DNA of 64,000 bases from Halobacteriales archaeon QS_9_68_17. GTDB taxonomy: Archaea > Halobacteriota > Halobacteria > Halobacteriales > Natronoarchaeaceae. Below are positions 37,273-46,633 of this stretch, piece by piece. The stretch is from contig PXSA01000018.1 in the NCBI GenBank assembly GCA_003023565.1, positions 23,765 through 87,764 on the forward strand, written 5' to 3'. A program made the position numbers and the translations under genes. The stretch's first letter is position 1. Every line of letters begins with the position of its first letter. Below the pieces are notes generated by a model. It was not told the DNA's origin and made no database searches. It saw nothing but the letters and a program-made list of their open reading frames with translations.

Positions 37273-38421
37273 ATGCTACGAGACGGACTTCGATTGCTGG
37301 TCGCACTGCTCGTCGTCACGGCGGGCGTCGGCACGGTCGCGACGACCGCCGGCGCGCAGACGGCGCAGAACGCTCCGAGCGCGGCGACGGGCGCGAGTAT
37401 CGACGCAACACAGGACGACTGCTCGTTCCCCGTGACGCTCGAAGACGCGAAGGGGAACGAGGTGACACTAAACGAGCGCCCCGATTCGGTCGTGGCGCTC
37501 CAGCCGAGCGCCGCCCAGACGATGTGGGCCATCGGGGCCGAGGGGCAGGTGACCGGTCTGCCGATCAGCCGGTACACCGACTACCTCGACGGCCGCGAGG
37601 GCAAGACCGACATCAGTCAGGACGACGGTGTTTCGGTCAGCGCCGAGACGGTCGTCTCGCTGGAGGCCGACCTCCTGCTCGCGCCGAACAGCACGCCCGA
37701 CGCGACCATCGCGCAGTTCCGCGACGTCGGGATGACGGTGTACGAGTTCCGGGAGGCCGGGTCCGTCGAGGACATCTACGAGAAGACGAACCGCACCGGT
37801 CGTCTGACGGGTAACTGCGAGGGCGCGGCCGGCGCGGTCGCCGAGATGCGGACGGAGATCGAGGTCGTTCAGGAGGCCGTCAGCGGCGAGGAGCCCGAAT
37901 CCGTCTACTACCAGCTGGGTGGCGGGTACACCGCCGGCGCGGACACCTTCATCAACCACGTCATCGAGCTCGGAGGTGGCGAGAACATCGCCCTCGCCGC
38001 CGACATCACCGGCTACGCCGAGATCAGCGGCGAAGTGGTCGCCGAGCAGAACCCCGAGTGGGTGCTCGTGAACGAGGGCATGGGCCTGCAGGAGACGGAG
38101 GCGCTGTCCAACACGACCGCCCTGCAGGAGGATCGGATCATCGAGGTGAACGCGAACTCCCTCAACCAGCCCGGACCGCGCGTCACGATCCCTATCAGCG
38201 AGATCGCGCAAGCGATCCATCCGGAGGCGTACGAGGAGGCGAACGTCTCCGTCCGCGGTGAGGCCGAGGCGGAGGCCAACGCCGACGGCAACGACTCCGA
38301 TGGCACCACCGCGGAGGACGACGGATCGGACAACGGCGACGGCCAACCCGGCATGGGCGTCGCCCCCGCGGTCGCCGCGCTGGTCGCGACGCTCGCGCTG
38401 CTGACTCGCCGGCGCGACTGA
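37273..38421 (+). CDS. btuF: BtuF, cobalamin-type ABC substrate-binding protein
   Basis: 382 residues. An N-terminal signal segment ([21 protein letters not shown]) is followed by a class III periplasmic-binding domain: [20 protein letters not shown], then [16 protein letters not shown] and [12 protein letters not shown] Glu/Asp/Gly-rich spacer precedes a C-terminal [19 protein letters not shown] plus RRRD, a PGF-CTERM-type anchor processed by archaeosortase. It is divergent from btuCD. The cobalamin call rests on gene order and similarity; iron-chelates cannot be excluded. Confidence 0.87.
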   Translation: MLRDGLRLLVALLVVTAGVGTVATTAGAQTAQNAPSAATGASIDATQDDCSFPVTLEDAKGNEVTLNERPDSVVALQPSAAQTMWAIGAEGQVTGLPISRYTDYLDGREGKTDISQDDGVSVSAETVVSLEADLLLAPNSTPDATIAQFRDVGMTVYEFREAGSVEDIYEKTNRTGRLTGNCEGAAGAVAEMRTEIEVVQEAVSGEEPESVYYQLGGGYTAGADTFINHVIELGGGENIALAADITGYAEISGEVVAEQNPEWVLVNEGMGLQETEALSNTTALQEDRIIEVNANSLNQPGPRVTIPISEIAQAIHPEAYEEANVSVRGEAEAEANADGNDSDGTTAEDDGSDNGDGQPGMGVAPAVAALVATLALLTRRRD

Positions 38422-38456
38422 AAAAGTCCTTAACTGCGGCGCGCGGACCCGAACAC

Positions 38457-38738
38457 ATGGTCGAAAACGTCATCTGGCCCGCGTATCTCGACGCGGAGAA
38501 GACGCGGAGCGAGGGTCGACGGGTGCCACGGGACGTCGCGGTGCCCGAGCCCACCATCGACGAGATAGCGGAGGCCGCGGGACAGGTCGGTTACGACGCC
38601 GTCATCGAACGCGACGTCGCCTACTCGCGGGAGGGACACGAGGAGCGCGGGCGCGTCCTGATCAAGGACGCAGAGGACTCCTCGAAGAACGACATCGTTC
38701 AGGCGGTCGCCGCGTACGTGACCGCCCTCCGGGAGTGA
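38457..38738 (+). CDS. srp19: SRP19, signal recognition particle subunit
   Basis: 93 residues starting [20 protein letters not shown], then [20 protein letters not shown]. This matches archaeal/eukaryotic SRP19, which binds the 7S RNA and helps SRP54 assemble. The C-terminal [19 protein letters not shown] is typical. The stop overlaps the gar1 start (TGATG). Confidence 0.95.
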   Translation: MVENVIWPAYLDAEKTRSEGRRVPRDVAVPEPTIDEIAEAAGQVGYDAVIERDVAYSREGHEERGRVLIKDAEDSSKNDIVQAVAAYVTALRE

Positions 38739-38965
38739 TGCAGCGACTCGGCGAAGTGGTCCGCACCGCGCAGGGCCTCGTGGTCGTGCGGGTGCCGGAC
38801 GACGCGGCCCCGGACCTCGGGACCGAAGCCGTCGACGAGTCGCTGAACGAGGTCGGCCGCGTCGTGGACGTGTTCGGCCCGGTCGACCGGCCGTACGTCG
38901 CCGTCTCCCCGGACGACGACCGACGACCCGCGACGATGCTCGGCCGGAAACTGTACGCTCGGTAA
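38738..38965 (+). CDS. gar1: Gar1, H/ACA ribonucleoprotein subunit
   Basis: 75 residues starting [19 protein letters not shown]. It has the Gar1 beta-barrel core with VGRVVDVFGPVDRPYVAVSP. Gar1 works with Cbf5, Nop10 and L7Ae in RNA-guided pseudouridylation. The srp19-gar1 order is conserved in haloarchaea. The ATG at 38738 shares its A with the srp19 stop. Confidence 0.92.
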   Translation: MQRLGEVVRTAQGLVVVRVPDDAAPDLGTEAVDESLNEVGRVVDVFGPVDRPYVAVSPDDDRRPATMLGRKLYAR

Positions 38966-39004
38966 CGCAACTGCCATACCGCAGGCCCTCGAAGCGACGC
39001 GCAC

Positions 39005-40009
39005 ATGGAACAGCGACATCGCGCGTACGCCGCGGTCGCCGCGACCGTCGGCATCTTCCTGCTGGTACAACTGGGCGCTCTGGCCCTCGTCGAACCGTTC
39101 CAGTCGGCGGGCTATCAGGCCGTCGAGGACCCGAACGACCCGACGAACAGCGTCGCATACTTCGGCGCGATCCTCGTCGCCACGGCCGTGATGCTCGGGG
39201 CGATCAAGTTCGACGTGCGCTGGTTCATCCGCGGGGTCCTCGTCTTCACCAGCGGCCTGCTCACGTGGTACGTCCTCAACGTCGTGGTCCCGCCGTTCGT
39301 CACCGTCGCCGCCGGCGGCGTCGCCGTCAACGTCCTCGCCGTGGCGGGTGCGCTCACGGTGATCGTCGGCCTGCTGGTCCACCCCGAGTGGTACGTCATC
39401 GACGTGGCCGGGGTCGTCATGGGCGCGGGCGCGGCGGGCATCTTCGGGATCAGTTTCGGCCTCCTGCCGGCGATCGTCTTGCTCGTCGCGCTGGCGCTCT
39501 ACGACGCCGTCAGCGTTTACGGCACCGAACACATGCTCACGCTCGCGGAGGGCGTGATGGACCTCAACGTCCCCATCATGTTCGTGGTCCCGACGACGCT
39601 CCCCTACTCCTTCCTCGATTCGGCAGAGACGGACGGGAGCGAGCAGACGGGCGAGGGTTCCGGTCCGGCCGACGAGGCCGACGAGGACGCCGCCGTCACC
39701 GATGAGTCGCCGCTGGAGCGCGACGCCCTGTTCATCGGTCTCGGCGACGCCGTGATGCCGACGATCATCGTCGCGAGCGCCGCTTTCTTCGTCGAGGAGG
39801 GAACCATCGCGGCCCCCGGCGTCGCGCTCAATCTCGCCGCGCTGACGGCGATGGTCGGCACGCTGGCGGGGCTGGTCGTCCTGATGGGCATGGTGCTGAA
39901 AGGGCGGGCCCACGCCGGCCTCCCGCTGCTCAACGGGGGCGCTATCAGCGGCTATCTCGTCGGCGCGCTGGCGAGCGGGCTGACGCTCGCACAGGCGCTG
40001 GGGCTGTGA
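39005..40009 (+). CDS. Presenilin-type (A22/PSH) intramembrane aspartyl protease
   Basis: 334 residues with nine hydrophobic segments. The catalytic aspartates are in ALALYDAVSVYGTEHM (Asp167) and FIGLGDAVMP (Asp248), the YD and GxGD motifs. A C-terminal AGLPLLNGG stands where PAL is usual. Residues about 204-240 are an acidic cytoplasmic loop. It should cut single-span membrane proteins; substrates are unknown. It follows gar1 after 39 bp and may share its transcript. Confidence 0.9.
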   Translation: MEQRHRAYAAVAATVGIFLLVQLGALALVEPFQSAGYQAVEDPNDPTNSVAYFGAILVATAVMLGAIKFDVRWFIRGVLVFTSGLLTWYVLNVVVPPFVTVAAGGVAVNVLAVAGALTVIVGLLVHPEWYVIDVAGVVMGAGAAGIFGISFGLLPAIVLLVALALYDAVSVYGTEHMLTLAEGVMDLNVPIMFVVPTTLPYSFLDSAETDGSEQTGEGSGPADEADEDAAVTDESPLERDALFIGLGDAVMPTIIVASAAFFVEEGTIAAPGVALNLAALTAMVGTLAGLVVLMGMVLKGRAHAGLPLLNGGAISGYLVGALASGLTLAQALGL

Positions 40010-40016
40010 GACGGCG

Positions 40017-40371
40017 CTACGACCGCTCGCTCCAGGCGTCGAACCCGTCGCTTCGACTCCGCCTCCGGTTCGACGCTGACGACGCGGCCGTAGCACTCCT
40101 CGGTCTCGGGGAAGCGGTAAACGACAGCCCTGTCCAGCCAGCAGGCGAGCGCGCTGAACCCCCCCGCGTTCGTGAACTTCCCGATCCGGTCCTGAGCATG
40201 AGGACGGTCATCTCCTGTCGGACCTCATCGAGGTCGGCCGCGGAGCGCTCGTCGAGGTCGTGCCGGATACCGGGACACGTAGCCCGTCCGGTCGTACTCG
40301 ACGGCCACCCGGAGGCCGTCTCCCAGTTCTTCCCTGCTGGTGTCGATCCACTCCGGTTCGTGGTCGGTCAT
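40017..40371 (-). pseudogene. Frameshifted remnant of a small haloarchaeal protein
   Basis: Starts MTDHEPEWIDTSREELGDGL, continuing RVAVEYDRTGYVSRY; then a frameshift to RHDLDERSAADLDEVRQEMT and VLMLRT; then another frame reading DRIGKFTNAGGFSALACWLD and RAVVYRFPETEECYGRVVSV. At least two indels break it. The shape (acidic, aromatic-rich, about 115 residues) fits a common haloarchaeal sensor-like family of unknown function. Confidence 0.6.
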
Positions 40372-40557
40372 CCGTCTCCCGTTCCGGTCCGTCGCCGGCC
40401 GAGGCGGTCACCGTTCCCGGCGGGACTTATTCCCTTTATATAGGGGCGAAAAAAAGCGCTTTCGGACGAAGTTGACAGGTCTCCCGCGCGGTATCACTCG
40501 GCCCGGGGCAACCCGGGGCACGGCACCGCGACGGTCGGCGCGACCCCGACGCCGCGC

Positions 40558-41556
40558 TCACTTCCCGGTAAGGGCCTCACTGGCGGGAGCGAACTCGATC
40601 TCCGACCCCAGATCCTCCTTGACGGCCCTGTCGTAGAGCATCTTCGCCGCCGCGACCGTCTCGATCCCCGTGCCGCCGCTGTCGAAGAGGGTGATCTCGT
40701 CGGGTGATTCCCGGCCCGGGGCCTCGCCCGCGACGACCTCGCCGAGTTCCGCGTGGACGTGGTCCTCCGAGGCGACACCCTCGCTCACGGCGTGGATGAA
40801 CGACCCGGCGTCCTGCGAAACCCGCGCCCGCAGGTCGGGGACGTACTTCGAGCGCTCGATGGCGGTCGTGTCCAGTTCCCGCTTCTCGGCGTGGTACTGG
40901 CCCATGGCGGTGACGTGCGCCCCCTCGGCGAGCATGTCGCCGTCGAACACGGGGTCGCTCGCGGTGGTCGCGGTAATGACGACGTCCGCGTTCTCGACCG
41001 CCGCGGAACTGCTGGCGACGGCCGCGACGGTGGCGTCTAGCCGCTCGTTCATCTCCGCCGCGAACGACTCCCGGTTCTCCTTGGTCGGGGAGTACACGTC
41101 GACCGTCTCTACGTCGCGGACCGTCACGGTCGCGCGGAGTTGACCCCGGGCCTGCGCGCCGCTGCCGATGAGCGCGACCGACGCGGCGTCCGGACGAGCG
41201 AGCGCATCGACGCCCACGCCGCCGGCCGCCCCGGTCTTGAACGGGTTCATGCTCGCCCCGTCCAACAGCGCCAGCGGTTCGCCGCTCTCGGCGTCGAAAA
41301 GCGGCGTCATGAACCAGGCGTCCTCCGCGCCGAAACCGGCGGCGTACATGTAGCCGCCCATCGCGCCGGCACCGGGAAGGATCGCCGAGTAGTCGGTCAG
41401 CATCCCCGGCGGGTCGGCGTTGCCGAGTTTCGTCCGCGGTTCCGCGGGCGCGCCCTCGCCGTGCTGTCGGTAGCCGTCCCTGACGGCCTCGACGTACTCC
41501 GGGACGGTCGCCAGGCCGGCGACGTCCTCGCTCGTCAGAAACCGAACGGTCGTCAT
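40558..41556 (-). CDS. Ornithine cyclodeaminase/alanine dehydrogenase-family enzyme
   Basis: 332 residues. The NAD-binding Rossmann core is ASVALIGSGAQARGQLRA. Family signatures include AEPRTKLGNADPPGMLTDYS, MNPFKTGAAGGVGVDALARP with the catalytic Lys, and FDSGGTGIETVAAAKMLYD. Archaeal members include alanine dehydrogenase. The ATG at 41556 (MTTVRFLTSEDV) is chosen over upstream codons that lack coding bias. The exact substrate is open. Confidence 0.88.
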   Translation of the reverse strand: MTTVRFLTSEDVAGLATVPEYVEAVRDGYRQHGEGAPAEPRTKLGNADPPGMLTDYSAILPGAGAMGGYMYAAGFGAEDAWFMTPLFDAESGEPLALLDGASMNPFKTGAAGGVGVDALARPDAASVALIGSGAQARGQLRATVTVRDVETVDVYSPTKENRESFAAEMNERLDATVAAVASSSAAVENADVVITATTASDPVFDGDMLAEGAHVTAMGQYHAEKRELDTTAIERSKYVPDLRARVSQDAGSFIHAVSEGVASEDHVHAELGEVVAGEAPGRESPDEITLFDSGGTGIETVAAAKMLYDRAVKEDLGSEIEFAPASEALTGK

Positions 41557-41859
41557 ACGCACACCATGGGTGACGGGCGTCAAAAACGTTGTAGAAGTAT
41601 CGATGTCTGACAGATGCGAGAGGTCGGGAGACCCGGTCACGTAACGGGGCGCGAATCCCGCAGCAGGGCAAAAGGGACAGGACAGACGGGAGGCCATCAC
41701 AGGGGGAAAACACCTCGTCGGGTGGCGCGTCCGCGCCGCCCTTGCGCGTTACGACCTCCAACTACTGCCGAGAACTGACGAACGATCCACCACCCAAGAG
41801 CGTCTCCAACACTGCCTACTGCTGATCTGTCGTACAGTCGTTCCGTTGGCGGCAAGCGA
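41557..41859. other. Intergenic stretch
   Basis: 303 bp with no credible coding frame. It should contain the promoter of the OCD gene and the terminator of the isochorismatase unit. A ggcgcg-tc-cgcgcc hairpin occurs near 41723-41736. Confidence 0.45.
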
Positions 41860-42411
41860 TCAACCTACTCTCTTCGCTTCCTCGGTCGAGATGACGGTTG
41901 CGAATTCACCGCTGAGGTGTGCCAGTGCAGTACGGTGGACGACCGGTGCATCGAAGTGCTCGTCGTTCAGCGTGCGGTCGAACGTTGCTGTCGCGTCCGC
42001 TACAACGTAGACCTCGAACCCGCGGTTGTCGGCCATTCTGGTCGTCGTCGAAACACAGTGATCGGTCGACAAACCACAGACGACGAGCGTTTCGCAACCG
42101 CGCTCACGGAGCCACGGCTCTAACCCGGTATCGATAAACGCACCGTTGACTCGTTTGATGAACTCCGGTTCGTCCGGTTCCGGGCCGACGGCGGGTTTGT
42201 ACTGGAACCCCGGCCGGCTCTTTCGAAGGGGGGAGTCCGGTTCGGTCGAATCATGTCGAACGTGGACGACAGGATGCTCACGCTCCCGCCACATCGAGAG
42301 CAGGCGTGCAGCGTTCGCTTCGGCGTCAGGATTATTGCGAGTTCCCCATCCGGGGTCGTCAAACCCCTGCTGGAAATCAACTATCAGCAGCACTGGCGGC
42401 GCAGCGGGCAT
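41860..42411 (-). CDS. Isochorismatase-family cysteine hydrolase
   Basis: 183 residues. The catalytic triad of the family is visible: Asp12 ([10 protein letters not shown]), Lys86 ([10 protein letters not shown]) and Cys119 ([13 protein letters not shown]). Members hydrolyse nicotinamide, N-carbamoyl compounds or isochorismate; the substrate here is unknown. It lies 3 bp downstream of the YqcI/YcgG gene on the same strand, so the two are one transcript. Confidence 0.88.
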   Translation of the reverse strand: MPAAPPVLLIVDFQQGFDDPGWGTRNNPDAEANAARLLSMWREREHPVVHVRHDSTEPDSPLRKSRPGFQYKPAVGPEPDEPEFIKRVNGAFIDTGLEPWLRERGCETLVVCGLSTDHCVSTTTRMADNRGFEVYVVADATATFDRTLNDEHFDAPVVHRTALAHLSGEFATVISTEEAKRVG

Positions 42412-42414
42412 GGA

Positions 42415-43239
42415 TCAGACTGGTGGGGTCGGGAGGTTTTCGTCGTCTATAAGCCGGCCCGATTTCGGATGATCGCGAGTAATCTTGATCGGACACTCGT
42501 CCGGGGCTTGCTCGTCGTCCTCGGAGAGCATATACTGCGGCCATTCTCGGTCCCCCTCGACGCCCCAGTCGCCCAGATCCGCGTGGGGGCAGACGCCGTC
42601 GTAGTCCTCTAAGCGGTCCTGGATGAGTTCTCTGGCGTGCTGTCCCGCGGGAGTGTCGGCTGTGACTCCAAGTCCCTCGAACAGTGCTCGTGGCTGGAAC
42701 GTGATCTCGAGACCGATCGGGCAGTAGCGGCTTTTCCGGGTGTCGTAAAACGGGGCTCGGCAGGTCGGGAACATCGGTTCACCGTTGAACGAGAACTCCC
42801 AGTAGGGGTCGTCCGGGTCGGTCGGGATGTCGTCGGGCCACGGTTGGGGATCGTGTACGTGCAGAAACTGGAGGACGTGCCAGAGCGCCTCGTGATACTC
42901 GGCTTCTGAGAGTACCCGCTCGGGTGATCTGAAGAACGCGACTAGAGACGCCCGATCACTGTGCTCCTGATGGACATCGAGGTAGGAGAGAAGCGTCCGG
43001 CCCAGATCCAGTAGTGCATCCTTCTCTGTCATAGAGGGGACCGCGGTGTACAGCGGATCGCCATTGGCTACGGATTCGGCACCGAAAAAACAGGGAAACG
43101 GCGTGTCGTTCCGCTCGCCGAGCAGCCCGTCGCGGAAGGTATTCCAGTGGGCAGCAACCCAGTCGGGCGCGGCTCCCGACTCGACACGTTCTTCGACGGT
43201 CGCTTGGTCTTGGAGGCTACCAACGATACGGTCCGTCAT
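42415..43239 (-). CDS. YqcI/YcgG-family protein, possible heme N-oxygenase
   Basis: 274 residues. PFPCFFGAESVANGDPLYTA and FLHVHDPQPWPDDIPTDPDD are diagnostic of the YqcI/YcgG family, as are FNGEPMFPTCRAP and GLEITFQPRALFEGLG. Studied members are heme-dependent N-oxygenases acting on guanidino or amino groups, for example in guanitoxin synthesis. Conserved His and Cys residues are present as possible heme ligands. Cotranscription with an isochorismatase-like hydrolase suggests a two-step modification of an amine or amide; the substrate is unknown. Confidence 0.82.
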   Translation of the reverse strand: MTDRIVGSLQDQATVEERVESGAAPDWVAAHWNTFRDGLLGERNDTPFPCFFGAESVANGDPLYTAVPSMTEKDALLDLGRTLLSYLDVHQEHSDRASLVAFFRSPERVLSEAEYHEALWHVLQFLHVHDPQPWPDDIPTDPDDPYWEFSFNGEPMFPTCRAPFYDTRKSRYCPIGLEITFQPRALFEGLGVTADTPAGQHARELIQDRLEDYDGVCPHADLGDWGVEGDREWPQYMLSEDDEQAPDECPIKITRDHPKSGRLIDDENLPTPPV

Positions 43240-43716
43240 GGTAGAACGTACTTACTCGACGTATATTTACCTGCTGGTGACGCTCGCGTGTTCAAGCGCC
43301 GTGAACGCTCCCGCTCGCTGGACACACCGATCACCGCGTGAGCCGGCTGCTGTAACGGCCTGAACCGCGTCAACTGACTTCGGTTGTGCCCCCTGCTCTG
43401 GGGCCATACGAACGTGCCGGACTCCCGTTCACGCACTTGTTTCCGTGCTGTAAGACTTTACCATTATATATTTTATATTATACATGCGAGCGTTTCGAAG
43501 GGAACTCCGTCGATCTCGGCACTAAAGTAAACCCGTTAAAGGATCATGATAGAACGATCGGCGGTCGAAGTACGTTCTTTCACGTCAGGGCTGAGAACAT
43601 CGCTATCGACGACCCGCCTCACAAGAACGATACGGAGAAAGAAGTGAGGAGAACAACGGAAAGACGTCGGAGAACAGGGCGGGGAGGAGACGCGAGAACC
43701 GGCGTGACGGCGTTGT
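43240..43716. other. Intergenic stretch with an A/T-rich core
   Basis: 477 bp. A run of A/T (about 43460-43485, attatatattttatatta) is exceptional in this genome and probably bends or melts easily. It lies far from any start. No coding frame is credible. Confidence 0.5.
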
Positions 43717-43941
43717 TCAGTCGGCGTTGACCGGCGCGACCTGTGTAGTGTGTTCTCGCGACGCGTCGGCCTCGTCGTCGGGTGTGTTGACGAACATCGC
43801 GTGGCCGATGAGCGCGACCGGGACGCTCGCGGCGACCGGGACGGCGGTGGTCAGACCGAGACCGACGGCGGTGAGGGCGGCGGTGAGACCGACCAGTGCA
43901 ACAGGGATGAGACCGAGGACGAGGTCGTAGTATCCGGTCAT
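43717..43941 (-). CDS. Small two-span membrane protein
   Basis: 74 residues starting MTGYYDLVLGLIPVALVGLT. Two hydrophobic segments are followed by a polar C-terminal tail (NTPDDEADASREHTTQ). It is a typical haloarchaeal small membrane protein of unknown function. A TATA-like stretch is about 30 nt upstream (acttatatgcg). Confidence 0.75.
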   Translation of the reverse strand: MTGYYDLVLGLIPVALVGLTAALTAVGLGLTTAVPVAASVPVALIGHAMFVNTPDDEADASREHTTQVAPVNAD

Positions 43942-44394
43942 AACTCGTATTACGGGCTATGCGGGATACGCATATAAGTGTTTTTCATAGGCACCACGTA
44001 TTCCACCGATTAGAAACCTGTGTACTCCCGGTTAGCAACTCATAACTTATGGAGATAGTATGGGTCTCAAATCGACCGTTTGAGAGGTTTTATTGCCTAT
44101 TTCTCTCAGTTTCTTCCGATGCGGTACTTCCTCCGTGGACCGGAGGGATAATCACCAGGATCGAACGCGTACCCTCGTGTCCGTTGAGGGTATGGCATTA
44201 CTTGAAACGAAAGGGAGCTGTTAGTGACCACGTGGCGAATTATCGTTCGCGCGTGTGGAGGGCTACCGCCGTCTGTCGGGGGGCGTCCGAGCGCGTGGCG
44301 GGCTCGTCCGGATCTCTCCGTCATCCACCTTTCGGGACATCGCAGTTCCGGTTTTCGAAGGTTTAAGCAGGTAGCCGAGGTACCGTCGCGTACC
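43942..44394. other. Intergenic stretch before the MFS gene
   Basis: 453 bp between divergent genes. It holds the TATA element of the small membrane protein gene (43970 region) and of the MFS gene (gtttaagc, near 44361). No frame in the rest has credible codon use. Confidence 0.5.
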
Positions 44395-45603
44395 GTGAAC
44401 GGCAACGATAGATCGATCGTCGGTCTCGTGATGGTCGGTCACGCGATGGTACACACCTACGAGCTCTCGGTTCCGATCCTCGTGTCCGTGTGGCTCCTGG
44501 AGTTCTCGACCACGGCGGCCACGCTGGGACTGGTCGTGACCGCCGGGTACGCGCTGTTCGGCATCGGCGCGCTCCCGGGCGGGATGCTCGCCGACACCTA
44601 CGGCTCCCAGCGGGTGATAGCGGCCTGTCTTCTGGGGATGAGCGGGTCGTTCCTCGTGCTCTCCATCGCGCCGTCGATTCCGTTTATCACGCTCGCGCTC
44701 CTCCTATGGGGCGTCGCGGCGAGCGTCTACCACCCCTCGGGGCTCGCGCTCATCAGCAAGGGCGTCTCGGAGCGCGGGAGCGCCTTCGCCTACCACGGGA
44801 TCGCCGGGAACGCCGGCATCGCGCTGGGTCCCCTCGCGACGACGCTGCTGCTCATCCCGTTCGCGTGGCGGACCGTCGTCGGCCTGCTGGCCGCCCCCGC
44901 CGCGCTCGGCGGCCTGTACGCGCTCAGGACGGAGGTCGACGAGAGCGCCGCGGTCGCGGCCGACGGCGACGGGCGGTCGAGCGCCGTTTCCTCGCTTGGG
45001 GAGTTCCTCGACGGGGCACGCGGTCTCTTCTCCGGCGCGTTCGTCGGCGTCTTTCTCGTCGTCATCATGTCGGGACTGTACTACCGCGGCGTCCTCACGT
45101 TCCTCCCGGAGGTACTCGGCGAGTTCGACGCGTTCGACCCCGTCACCGTCGGTCGCGAGGAGCTAGAACCCGCGCGGTACGCCTACGTCGCGCTCCTGAT
45201 GGTCGGGATGGCCGGGCAGTACACCGGCGGGAAGCTCACCGACCGGATCCGGCCGGAACTGGGCATCGGCGGCGCGTTCGGCGCGCTCGCCCTCCTCGCG
45301 GTGGCGTTCGTCCCGGCCGCGGACGCCGGTCTGGTCCCGTTCCTCGTCGTCGGCGGTCTCCTCGGGTTCACACTGTTCGTGGTTCAGCCGCTGTATCAGG
45401 CGACCGTCGCGGAGTACACTCCCGCCGGAACGCGCGGGCTCTCGTACGGGTTCACCTATCTGGGGACCTTCGGCATCGGCGCGTTCGGCGGGACCATCGC
45501 CGGCGCGGTGCTCACGTACGGCACCTCGATGACGCTGTTTCTCGTCCTCGCGGGCGTGGCCGCGACCGCCTCAGTGACCGGGTTCGCCCTCGCCCGCCGG
45601 TAA
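44395..45603 (+). CDS. Major facilitator superfamily transporter
   Basis: 402 residues with twelve hydrophobic segments. The MFS loop motif is GALPGGMLADTYGSQRV between helices 2 and 3, and GVAASVYHPSGLALISKGV matches fosmidomycin-resistance/sugar-efflux type transporters. The second half has QYTGGKLTDRIRPELG. The start is the GTG at 44395, about 30 nt after a TATA box, consistent with a leaderless transcript. The substrate is unknown. The 3' end overlaps the convergent DUF3054 gene by 33 bp. Confidence 0.88.
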   Translation: MNGNDRSIVGLVMVGHAMVHTYELSVPILVSVWLLEFSTTAATLGLVVTAGYALFGIGALPGGMLADTYGSQRVIAACLLGMSGSFLVLSIAPSIPFITLALLLWGVAASVYHPSGLALISKGVSERGSAFAYHGIAGNAGIALGPLATTLLLIPFAWRTVVGLLAAPAALGGLYALRTEVDESAAVAADGDGRSSAVSSLGEFLDGARGLFSGAFVGVFLVVIMSGLYYRGVLTFLPEVLGEFDAFDPVTVGREELEPARYAYVALLMVGMAGQYTGGKLTDRIRPELGIGGAFGALALLAVAFVPAADAGLVPFLVVGGLLGFTLFVVQPLYQATVAEYTPAGTRGLSYGFTYLGTFGIGAFGGTIAGAVLTYGTSMTLFLVLAGVAATASVTGFALARR

Positions 45604-46008
45604 CAGGCGTCCGGCGACGACCCGCCACGAGACGAGCGAGAGGAGGCCGACGCCGGTCATAACGAGCGGGAACGGCCACGTCGTGCCGCCGGTGAAGTAC
45701 GGCGACCCGCGGAGGAGGAGGCCGACGTTCGCGGCACCGAGCCACGCGCCGGCGGCGAGTCGCGCCGCGCGTCTCGGCGTCGCGACCGCACCGCGCTCGT
45801 GAACGCGAACCAACGGCGCGGCGACGAACCACCCGACCAGAAACGGCGCGACGGTTTCGGCGACCGCCAGCGGTTCGGAGAGCGGGCTGATACCGTGATT
45901 CAGCGACCCGGCGGTCACGAACAGCGCGATGACCAGTACGTCGCCGCCGAGCAGCGAGAGCGACTCGGCTCCGCCGTCGTCGCGGACGTCCGCGTCGTAG
46001 GAGGCCAT
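45571..46008 (-). CDS. DUF3054-family membrane protein
   Basis: 145 residues with four membrane segments: GGDVLVIALFVTAGSLNHG, VAETVAPFLVGWFVAAPLV, ARLAAGAWLGAANVGLLLRG and FPLVMTGVGLLSLVSWRVV. The order and the GSLNHG and LLRGSPYFTGGTTWPF motifs match DUF3054. The function is unknown. The ATG at 46008 is chosen. It overlaps the convergent MFS gene at its 3' end. Confidence 0.85.
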   Translation of the reverse strand: MASYDADVRDDGGAESLSLLGGDVLVIALFVTAGSLNHGISPLSEPLAVAETVAPFLVGWFVAAPLVRVHERGAVATPRRAARLAAGAWLGAANVGLLLRGSPYFTGGTTWPFPLVMTGVGLLSLVSWRVVAGRLLPAGEGEPGH

Positions 46009-46129
46009 GTGCGACGGTGCGGCCCCCACGACTATCGTTCCGACGGTTTCGCTGCGGCCGCCCTGGGCTACAGCGAGACCGCCCCGGCGCGGACGCGACA
46101 CGCCGGTCTTATGGCCGCCCGGTGAGCTC

Positions 46130-46629
46130 CGTCCGGGTACGTCACCGGACGAGGTGGACGCGGAGGCCGCCGGCCATCGACGACGCCTTGCAGGAACTGG
46201 AGGAACCCATCCATAGCCTCCGCCGGGGACTGCTCGCTCCGCCGCGTGGCCGATGCGCGACGCCGCGAGCGTCCTCGCGCGCGGCGACCCCGACCACGTC
46301 AGCGAGGAGGCCGAGAAGTACCACCGCGACGTGGACGACCACCTCGTGCAACTGGTCGACCTCGTGGAGACGTCCCGCGACCTGACCGGCGGCGCGGGAC
46401 ATCTACCTCCACCCTCTCGATGTCGACCAACGACGTGATGGAGTAACTCACCGTCGTCGCGACCATCGTTCTCCCCCTGACGGTCGTCTCGGGGCTACGG
46501 GATGAACTTCGAGGGGAGCCCGCACGACATGCCCGAACCCGGCTGGACGCACGACTACCCGTCGGTGATGGTCGGGATGGCCCTCGTCGCGGCCACCGTG
46601 GTCGCGTACTTCCGGCAGGAGGTGGTGTA
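46130..46629 (+). pseudogene. corA: corA magnesium transporter remnant
   Basis: Pieces in three frames match the C-terminal half of CorA. DDALQELEEPIHSLRRGLLA is first, then MRDAASVLARGDPDHVSEEA with EKYHRDVDDHLVQLVDLVE and SRDLTGGA, then LSMSTNDVME, a TAA stop, and LTVVATIVLPLTVVSG. The signature GYGMNFEGSPHDM (the GMN motif) and SVMVGMALVAATVVAYFRQE follow. At least three indels and one nonsense codon are needed. The N-terminal half is missing. Confidence 0.85.
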
Positions 46630-46633
46630 GCCG

